Origin: Vanilla planifolia
Lineage: Eukaryota > Streptophyta > Magnoliopsida > Asparagales > Orchidaceae
Direction of reading: 5' to 3'
NCBI GenBank assembly: GCA_023846275.1
Contig: CM043878.1
Span: forward strand, 12,469,501-12,533,500
Length of the DNA: 64,000 nt
The position numbers and the translations under genes were made by a program. Position 1 is the first letter of the stretch. Each line of letters begins with the position of its first letter. Below, piece after piece: positions 56,914 through 64,000 of this stretch. The notes beneath the pieces were generated by a model. It did no database searches. It had not been told where the DNA came from and worked only from the letters and a program-made list of their open reading frames with translations.

Positions 56914-57230
56914 GTCCCGCACCGTATGTAAGATAAATTGTATGTGTATGACAGCATAATTAGATGTATGCTGACTCTAAAAAACAGTAAAACACGTGAG
57001 CTAACAATAATGGATTTCTTCGAAAATTTGTCATCCAGCTGGTGCCAAATTTAGTGACAGTCGCATAGAGCATTAAATGCAGAACGACTTAATATAAAAA
57101 TATGTATTCTTATGCGACTTAATTGAAGGATTCTCCGTCTAAAAAGCACATCACTTTTCCTTTTTTTCCAATTTAAATATTTATGATTAGAGTTTATCAA
57201 ATATTAATTTATTTTTTTATAACATGGAGA
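56914..57230 (-). repeat. Diverged inverted copy of the satellite core (copy Y)
   Basis: Read against the reverse complement of the satellite core it matches in order: GTCCCGCAC (56914-56922); an inverted repeat CAGCATA (56952-56958)/TATGCTG (56967-56973) where the satellite has CCGCATA/TATGCGG; GTGAGCTAACA near 56997; and AGTCGCATA (57059-57067) with TATGCGACT (57111-57119). The last pair starts 51 bp apart, against 50 in the satellite. Weaker similarity continues into TTTCC, TTTAAATATTTATGATT at about 57165-57190. The second hairpin (CCGTGAG/CTCACGG) is half lost. Confidence 0.7.
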
Positions 57231-57762
57231 ATGAAGAAAAATTCATTTGAATATTTTAATTTAGCAGAAACATAGTCTAACTATATTTAAAATTTTTGTA
57301 TTTAAAAAATATAAATAAAAAAGTAATCTTAAAAGAAATATTATCATAATATATTACTTTTTTATTTTTATAATAAAATCCTAAAATATTAATTGAAAAA
57401 TAAAAATATAAAAAATTTTTCTTTCTTTTAATCAATAATATAATTTGCTTGTTTATTCATCATACTAATAACGCACTAAAAGTAGCCCAAAAAATTGTGT
57501 AGAATTTTTTTTGTTAATTCAATTACAAGTATTAAATCATTAAAAAATCGACAAGGGTAATTTTGCTTAAGCAATTTATTAAATAGATAACAATAAAAAT
57601 ATTAAAAATGAGTCCTGACATTTACAGTTTTCTTTAAATTTTAATCGATTATTTAGTCTTTTTAAATATATTAAATACAATTGAATCTTAAATTCATAAA
57701 TATATCTAACAATTTTGATAACATTTTTTAAACGTCAAACATAAAATATTTAAAAACAACAT
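57231..57762. other. AT-rich stretch without recognisable features
   Basis: No supported gene or repeat. Confidence 0.6.
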
Positions 57763-57982
57763 AATCCCTAGTCTCTAATCCCTAGTCCCTAGTCCCTAGT
57801 CCCTAGTCCCTAGTCCCTAGTCCCTAGTCCCTAGTCCCTAGTCCCGAATCCCGAATCCCGAATCCCGAATCTCGAATCCTGAGTCCCTGGTCCCTGGTCC
57901 CTGGTCCCTGATCCCTGATCCCTGATCCCTGATCCCTCTTAATTCTGCTAATCCATAATCCTTAATCCCTAAATCCCCGATC
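57763..57982 (+). repeat. Decayed telomere-like heptamer block with homogenised variants
   Basis: Runs of variant heptamers follow one another: about ten CCCTAGT, four to five CCCGAAT, three to four CCCTGGT, then four CCCTGAT, with mixed units at both ends. All keep the seven-base period and T in last position and lie in the same orientation as the main array. Confidence 0.9.
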
Positions 57983-58165
57983 CTTTTAATTCTGCTAACC
58001 CTCCTACTCCTAATCCTCCTCGCCGTCGTCGTAGTTCTCGTTGTTGTTGGTTTTGTTGTTGTCGTAGTTATTGTTGTTTGGTTTTTTTATTATTATTAAT
58101 TCTTATTTCTTATTATTATTAATTATTATTTCTTATTATTATTAATTAATATTATTATTTTATCC
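57983..58165 (+). repeat. Trinucleotide-type microsatellite region
   Basis: CTCCTACTCCTAAT, then GCCGTCGTCGTAG, GTTGTTGTTGG and finally TTATTATTATTAATT runs, each drifting into the next. Confidence 0.8.
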
Positions 58166-59440
58166 TTTTTTTCATATAAATCAATTTATTTTATCTATTT
58201 TAACATTATATAACACTATAAAACATTTTCTTTAAATAAAATTTAAATAATAACATACTAAAATATCATAACAACAAAAAATTAAATACCTCTTCATTCT
58301 TGAATTTAAAAATCTTCCACAATTGAAATGTTACCTATAACAATCAAAATTTTAAAATTATTATTTTATTCACAACAAAAATACAAAAACCAAAAAAAAC
58401 AAATAAATTTCACATAAATAGATATTATTATATAAAAAATCTGACAAATATTTTAATTTAAAAAAATAATATCTTTTAAATATATACTTGATTTTTTAAT
58501 TATAAAATATAAATTTAAAAATTAATATCTAAACATATTTATTCAATATCTTTAAATTAAATGTGAGATAAAAAAAATTTACTTTTCAATATTATTAAAA
58601 TAATCATACCATAAGTATACATAAAATTAACAACTTAATAATTTAAAAAAATATTGAAACTAAAAACATTAAAATAATATTTTAAAAAATATATATAATA
58701 TAATATAATATAATACAACATAAATAATCATATTTATTTTAATCTTCTCTAACCTCAACTCACATGATCAAATTATTTTAGATCCTAATCTAATATAATC
58801 AAGCCAAGTTACATAAATTACCTGATATCATTAAATAAACTTTCAAAATTTTTCAAAAATAACATTACTATCTATTTTATACAACATATTACATATACAT
58901 AAAAAGAGCTTTTAATTATTTAAAAAAATAACTTAATTACAAAATATCTACTTTTAAAAACAAATTTTAAATTACAATTTCTTTTTCTTTAATTGTATGC
59001 CTCTTTTATGTATAAAAACCTTATTTATTACCTAATTTATAAAAAAATTACATCTTTAATAAAACTTTTACATAAATAATAGCGTTCATTTTATCTACAA
59101 AATTAAACAATACTTACTATCTTATTTTTAAAAAAATTTCACAATAACAAAATAAAATACTTTTTATTAATTAATAAATCTTAACAACTTTAAATATTTT
59201 TAATAATTAAAACTCAAAATTATATGATCTATGATCATTAATCTAAAATTATGAGAAAACATTTACTGTAAACTTTTATTTTAAAAAAATCTATTTTACA
59301 AGTAAATCTTAAAAATAACTTAGTTAATCAATTTCTCAAATCAAGATTTTAACAAACAATAAAAAAATCACACAACAATATTACATCTCTTTTAATTATT
59401 TTGTTTTTATTATTTTAAGTTAAAATCTCTAACATTATGA
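58166..59440. other. AT-rich intergenic sequence
   Basis: Very low G+C with a small (TATAA)n-like patch near 58695-58715. No gene, RNA gene or tandem array recognised. Confidence 0.6.
59040..59081 (+). repeat. Short dispersed repeat, first copy
   Basis: A 24-bp exact match (59048-59071, starting TTACATCTTTAATAAAAC) to 63583-63606 with further similarity on both sides. It belongs to some dispersed AT-rich element of unknown type. Confidence 0.7.
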
Positions 59441-59545
59441 TTTGATCAGGTCCGGACCGATCCATTCTGGTCTTCTCTTGTCTGTCGGGTCAGGTCGGGT
59501 CAGGTCAGATAGGATCGATTCAGGGCTGGCCTGGCCACGGTTTTC
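59441..59545 (+). repeat. G+C-rich low-complexity run (GGTCC/GGGTCAGGTC type)
   Basis: GGTCCGGACCGATCC followed by GTCGGGTCAGGTCGGGTCAG, an imperfect array of 5-bp words in otherwise AT-rich DNA. Confidence 0.75.
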
Positions 59546-61150
59546 ATATTAGCATCAAAATTCTTTGCAGTTTAGTTTTACAATGTTATGTCCAATCATC
59601 AACATTCTTATTTATTTTAAAATAAATTTCTTTGCATCTTCATCTGAAATTTTAAAATTAATAAAAAAACAAATAATTTATAAAATTAAATTTATCATTT
59701 CTAATCCTTAATGTTTTTTCCTTTTTCAAAATGACTAATAATTTTCATTTCTAATTTATTTTATTTTATTATCTAACAAATCTGTTGAATTTTTAAAATT
59801 TTAAAACACAATCTATTAATGCTTTAATGATAGAGAAGGTTTTTTGAATCTTTAAATACTAAAAAATTAAGACAACCCTTATTTTGATAAAATTTATTTT
59901 ATAAAATCATAAAATATAATTTTTCGATCAAAAATTTTTGATTATAAATTAATCAATTATAACATATTTATATTAATCACCTTGAAAAACATCACAAATG
60001 TTTTACTTTTTAAATATAAATAAAACTATATCTTCACAATAACTATATCCTATTTTTTTATTTCATATCCCACAACATTTTCATTGAATAGATTTTTAAT
60101 ACTAAATTCATTTAATAGACTTTTAATACTAAATTGTCAAAAATATAAAAATTTCTTTATTTCTACTCTAATTTAATAAATTATACAAATCATAATTAAT
60201 TATATAATTTATTTTACATCAATAAATAACAAATACAACATATATTCCAAAATATTTTCTAAAAAAACAAAAATAAGTCAGGTAGAGCAAACGAAGAATT
60301 TTATTATAAAACAATTCCAAAATCTAATATTGGATCTCTATATTTGTTGAGACATGCCATAAAAAATATTCATATTTTAAAATATTTGTTTTATAAATTA
60401 AATCATTTATGTTTAAAAGTTTTCCTAATTTTATTTATTTCTAATTATTTTATTGATAAAAAATAATTATTATTTTTAATAAAATAAAGAAGACATAAAA
60501 TATAAACACAAAAAAATAAGTTTAATGATTAAATTTATTTATAAAAAAGATAGTGTATATTAACTATTATATTTTATAATATATGTTACATATAAATAAA
60601 CCAAAAATAATATATATGACTTAAATATAAAATATATTAAATTAAAAATTTTTAAATTTTAAAAAAATATAATCTTACAAATTATGTTATATAATAATAA
60701 TATTTTTTTAAAAAAATTAATTTACTCTAATAATTTAATTTCACATTATAAAACATTTGTTTTACTAATCAATTCATATAAGTTAGAAATTTTTTAATTA
60801 TTTTTTAAAATTTTTTTAATAATATATTTTAAATCATAATTATTCTCAATAATAATAACTAATTTGAAATATATAGAAGAGAAAATAATTTTTACAATTA
60901 AATCTATTTATCTAAATCTTATTATTTATCATGAATTAATGAAATTTATAAATATTAATATGTATTTATTTCATAATTTAAAAAAAATTGATTTTATACA
61001 CAAAATCAAAAGTAATATAAAAGATAAAATATTAATTATTTATTAGTTTCATACTTTAGAAAACAAAAAAAAATATCAAACACATAATACATATTTTTCT
61101 ATTAGTTATTAATTATGACAATACTTAGTTATAATCCTCAATCCTTTTTT
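59546..61150. other. AT-rich intergenic sequence
   Basis: Extremely AT-rich. A roughly 33-bp imperfect direct duplication (TTTTAATACTAAATT twice) lies at about 60084-60136. The 60-codon open frame at 60864-61046 is made of AT-rich codons and is not supported as a gene. Confidence 0.6.
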
Positions 61151-61276
61151 TATTAGAGATTCGGAATCTGGAACTTGGAACCGAAACCTGGAACCCAGAA
61201 CTCGAAACTGGAACAGAAACCCCAAAACCCAAAGCCCGAAACCCGAAACCCGAAACCCAAAACCTAAAACCCTTTG
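61151..61276 (+). repeat. Second decayed telomere-like block (CCCGAAA/CCCAAAA type)
   Basis: Heptamer-spaced words drift from GGAACTTGGAACC through GAAACCTGGAACCC to three CCCGAAA units, then CCCAAAA and CCTAAAACCC. It is C-rich on + as the other two blocks, but the last base is A, nearer to canonical CCCTAAA. Confidence 0.75.
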
Positions 61277-61980
61277 CACTCTTAATCATATAAAATAGCT
61301 ATGAAAGGTTTTATAAAACTCTCAAAAATATACTTGATTATTTTAGTGTAGTACTTAATATTTTTACTTTATATACATTAATATATAATAAATCATAAAT
61401 TATAAATTTATTTTTTATTTTTTGTAATTAAAAAGTATTTAAATTTCTTCGTAAAATTATTCATATAATTCTCACATAAATATATTTTCTAATAAGAATA
61501 AACATTGATTTACTTTTTAAAAATTTATTATGTATTATTAATATAATTTTAATAACAACTTTAATTGATATAAATAATCATATCTTTTTAGTGTTTTAAA
61601 AATATTATAAAGGATGAAGATAAAAAATATATTTTTTGTATATAATATTTTCATTTAAGAATAATTTTGATATAATATTTTAAATTAAATTTTTAATAAT
61701 TAATTATATTAGATTATGAATTCATAAATATTATGCTCATTTTCAAACAAGAAACTATAAGAAAAAAATAAAGAAATAAATTTTTTTATATGTGCTTAAT
61801 TAGTAAAAATAATAATATGTTAAAATAAAAGAATACCTTTTAATACTGAAATAACTTTTAATCTCAAGTTAAAGATTTTTAGAAAATCCAAAAAAAAATA
61901 ATTTTAAATGATACTAACGGCGAGTGAAATTTCTTATTTATAAAATTGAAAATAAGAGATGAAAATAAATTTGAAATTTA
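61277..61980. other. AT-rich intergenic sequence
   Basis: No supported feature on either strand. Confidence 0.6.
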
Positions 61981-61986
61981 ATTTAA

Positions 61987-62075
61987 TGACAGCGGCATTA
62001 ATTCTCAACTCACTTATTTTTCCTTGTACCCCCGCCGGCTGCTGCGACTGCCTCAGGGCTAAGGTTCCGCTGTCA
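61987..62075. repeat. 89-bp G+C-richer segment bounded by a 9-bp inverted repeat
   Basis: TGACAGCGG (61987-61995) and CCGCTGTCA (62067-62075) bound a stretch containing CCCCCGCCGGCTGCTGCGAC. It could be a very small non-autonomous transposon, but I see no clear target-site duplication. Confidence 0.35.
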
Positions 62076-62099
62076 CTAAGGTAGACGTCGATAAAAGAA

Positions 62100-62480
62100 T
62101 ACGGTTAAGCAATGCACTTTTTTTTGGGTCCCGCACAATAACAACTCGTACAATTATAGGACCATCCGCATAAAAGTCATTATGCACACGTCAAAAATGG
62201 CCAAAATCCGTGAGACTCACGGTTTTTCTGCGAAATCGCCGAATCCGAAGGGTTGTTCAGTTTTACAATGTCGCATAGAACTATTATGCGGACACCCGCA
62301 AAACTACGAAAGCGACAAATATGCGACGTTTGTTTATTGGGTAATATTTCCACGTTTTTATTTTTAAATATTTAGGGTACTAAGTTATTTGTAAAATGTT
62401 TTCTAAATTTTTCTATTGGTGAAATATCAAAACAATTTTCATAATTTTTTTTAATAAGTAATATTAATATTTTCTAAAAA
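62100..62480 (-). repeat. Diverged inverted satellite copy, core part (copy X)
   Basis: Against the reverse-complemented satellite unit: GTCCCGCACAATAAC at 62128; TCCGCATAA/TTATGC at 62165-62185; ATGGCCAAAATCCGTGAG at 62197; CCGTGAG-A-CTCACGG at 62208-62222 with the loop cut to one base; GCGAAATCGCCGAATC at 62230; GTCGCATA (62270-62277) and TATGCGAC (62320-62327), starting exactly 50 bp apart as in the satellite. Similarity continues through CGTTTTTATTTTTAAATAT and ATTGGTGAAATATCAAAACAA. An open frame at 62182-62367 lies wholly inside it and is not a gene. Confidence 0.9.
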
Positions 62481-62600
62481 AAAATGTATTTTAAAAAAAA
62501 TATTATTTTTTTCTCTCTATCTTTCTATTTCTTCATTTTTTGTCTTTTAAAAATGGCTTAATATTATCATATTCAAGCACACAAATTTTTTATTTTTTAT

Positions 62601-62668
62601 TTTTGTGCTCATAGATTTTAATAAAATAAAATTTGACATAAAATAATTTAAAATCTTAACTTTTAGGG
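62601..62668 (-). repeat. Diverged inverted satellite copy, second part (copy X)
   Basis: GTGCTCATAG, ATAAAATAAAATTTGACATA and AAATAATTTAAAATCTTAAC match the reverse complement of unit positions about 1510-1575. Relative to the satellite, about 1 kb is missing between this and the core part. Confidence 0.8.
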
Positions 62669-62815
62669 ATTTGGGATTGTGACTTGGCCTAGGCTGTGAT
62701 CTGGCCTGAACTGGTATAGTCTGCGCTGTTGTGGTCTGGTATGGGCCACTCTATGCTGTGCTTGCTCGGTTTGAGTTGGGTCGGTTCGGGCTGTACGAAT
62801 GTGGTTGATTGGATT
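62669..62815 (+). repeat. G+C-rich low-complexity run (GGCCTG/GGTCTGG/GGTCGG words)
   Basis: Imperfect short words such as CTTGGCCTAGGCTGTG, TGATCTGGCCTGAACTGG and GGGTCGGTTCGGGCTG follow each other directly after copy X. An open frame over it (62729-62917) is a by-product. Confidence 0.6.
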
Positions 62816-62865
62816 CATTATTATGATTTATTACATAAATGTAATTACAAAATTAACTCAATCTC

Positions 62866-63010
62866 ACAAATATTTATTTTCAATTTTATTATAAAAATTT
62901 TATTCATAAAATACTAGCACATTTTTTATAAAAAATATAAAAATATGAATCTTTTTTATTATAAAAATTAATCATTACCACCCCTATTTATCTATAAAAG
63001 CGTTATTGAT
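62866..63010 (+). repeat. Left arm of a large inverted repeat
   Basis: About 145 bp matching the reverse complement of 63421-63570 with few differences; shared words include TTTTATTCATAAAATACTAG and ATATAAAAATATGAATC. The 410-bp spacer makes it a possible fold-back element. Confidence 0.85.
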
Positions 63011-63081
63011 TTTTATATACATATTTTATCAAAACATATATTGAAAATAAAAATCCAATTAAAAAATAACGTTATCTTCTA
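63011..63081 (+). repeat. Direct repeat inside the inverted-repeat spacer, copy 1
   Basis: TATATACATATTTTAT, AAACATATAT, AAAATAAAAAT and TTATCTTCTAA recur in order at 63177-63250. Confidence 0.7.
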
Positions 63082-63176
63082 AACCTTAAATTTCTAAAAT
63101 CCTTTATCCATTTTATTCGATAAAATAACTAAAACACTAAATAACTAATATATTTATTTCTAATTAATTATATTTG

Positions 63177-63250
63177 TTTTCTATATACAAATTTTATAAA
63201 AACATATATAAAAAATAAAAATATAATTAGATACATAACATTATCTTCTA
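63177..63250 (+). repeat. Direct repeat inside the inverted-repeat spacer, copy 2
   Basis: Second copy of the preceding repeat with several substitutions and small length changes; about 165 bp from the first. Confidence 0.7.
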
Positions 63251-63420
63251 ATGTATTGTAAAACATATAATATTTTTTATTTATTGGTTTCGTAATTTAA
63301 AAAAGAAAATTAAAAAATTAAACTCACAATAATAAGATTATTTATTATTTATATGTTTATAAATATTAAAAATATTTATTATATATTTATTTATTTATAA
63401 ATTAAATTTATGATTATTTA

Positions 63421-63570
63421 TTTTAATAACCTTTTTATGAATAAATAGGTGTGATAATGTCTAATTTTTATAATAAAAAAAGATTCATATTTTTATATTT
63501 TTATAAAAAAATATTCTAGTATTTTATGAATAAAATTTTTAAAATAAAATTGAAGAAAAATATTTCTAAA
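63421..63570 (-). repeat. Right arm of the large inverted repeat
   Basis: Reverse-complement partner of 62866-63010. The two arms differ by scattered substitutions and one-base length changes, so they are not a sequencing artefact of one strand. Confidence 0.85.
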
Positions 63571-63573
63571 ATT

Positions 63574-63615
63574 AAAAAAATTTTACATCTTTAATAAAAC
63601 TTTTACGTAGATAAT
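63574..63615 (+). repeat. Short dispersed repeat, second copy
   Basis: Partner of the 59040-59081 repeat; lies directly outside the right inverted arm, so it may be flanking sequence or part of the element. Confidence 0.7.
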
Positions 63616-63904
63616 AAAAATTCAATATAATAAATGAAATTGTATATTAACATGATATAAAAATATAAAAAAATAATTTCGCAATTAAATGTAATAAAAT
63701 TATAATAAATGTCTTTTTGATAATTCAATTATGCAATTAACTATTCAAAAAATGATGGTTCGTTTTACATATTTTTAGTATTTTTATTTTTCAGATATAT
63801 TTTTTATTTTTTATTATTCTTTTATTTTTATTTTTTAATAATTTAAAATCTTAATTTTTATTTTAGAAATAATAAAATTTTTTAAATTTATATCATTATT
63901 TTCT
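63616..63904. other. AT-rich stretch without recognisable features
   Basis: T-rich homopolymer sequence; nothing supported. Confidence 0.6.
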
Positions 63905-64000
63905 ATTCAGACCGGACCAAACCGGGCCGGACCCGACCGGACCAAACCAAACCGAACCGGACCGGATCGGACCGTATCGGACCGGACCGGACCGGACAAG
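63905..64000 (+). repeat. (CCGGA)n-type pentamer run at the window edge
   Basis: ACCGGACCAAACCGGGCCGG passes into nearly perfect GGACC pentamers and is cut by the window end. Similar words on the other strand make up the 59441-59545 run. Confidence 0.85.

Noticed and set aside
60864-61046. Open frame of 60 codons on +
   Set aside because: It is composed of Ile, Lys, Asn and Leu codons expected from random AT-rich DNA.
62182-62917. Two open frames on + (62182-62367 and 62729-62917)
   Set aside because: The first lies wholly inside diverged satellite copy X, the second over a low-complexity run.
1-64000. tRNA, rRNA or small RNA genes
   Set aside because: I looked for tRNA-like arms and rRNA signature words on both strands and found nothing I could support.

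Overview
The window holds no gene I can name. It is repeat-dominated, very AT-rich eukaryotic DNA of subtelomeric or heterochromatic type. The heptamer CCCTAAT (ATTAGGG on the other strand) differs by one base from the plant telomere heptamer CCCTAAA. Together with the low GC and the scattered G+C-rich low-complexity runs it makes a plant the best guess, but nothing here identifies the species.

Layout. (1) 1-46252: a head-to-tail satellite of about 1764 bp per unit, 26 full copies and one cut copy, nearly identical to each other. Each unit is mostly AT-rich sequence around a G+C-richer core of about 200 bp. The core carries nested inverted repeats built on the words GTCGCATA and TCCGCATAA, and is followed by a 29-40 nt poly-T run and a (TA)n run. 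(2) 46253-46452: exactly 200 N, a scaffolding gap. (3) 46453-54363: about 7.9 kb of CCCTAAT heptamers, C-rich on the + strand, with regular stretches and zones rich in variants. (4) 54364-56500: an old, triplicated, partly coding-looking segment on the minus strand (possible gene remnant) ending in a G+C-rich stretch with unrecognised reading frames. (5) 56501-64000: AT-rich DNA with two diverged, inverted single copies of the satellite core (about 56914-57230 and 62100-62668), two decayed telomere-like heptamer blocks (57763-57982 and 61151-61276), three G+C-rich low-complexity runs, and a pair of inverted arms around 63 kb.

How the parts fit. The satellite core is older than the array: two relatives sit 3-9 kb beyond the telomeric block, with the same inverted-repeat layout and spacing. 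In one, a stem has changed on both sides so that pairing is kept. The three telomere-like blocks all have the C-rich strand on +, which for a real chromosome end puts the terminus to the left. The satellite would then lie outside the telomere. Either the join across the gap is wrong, or the heptamer array is internal. Small-scale differences between satellite copies cluster in neighbours, as expected from unequal exchange. A burst of 1-2 nt indels in the last two copies before the gap looks like assembly error.
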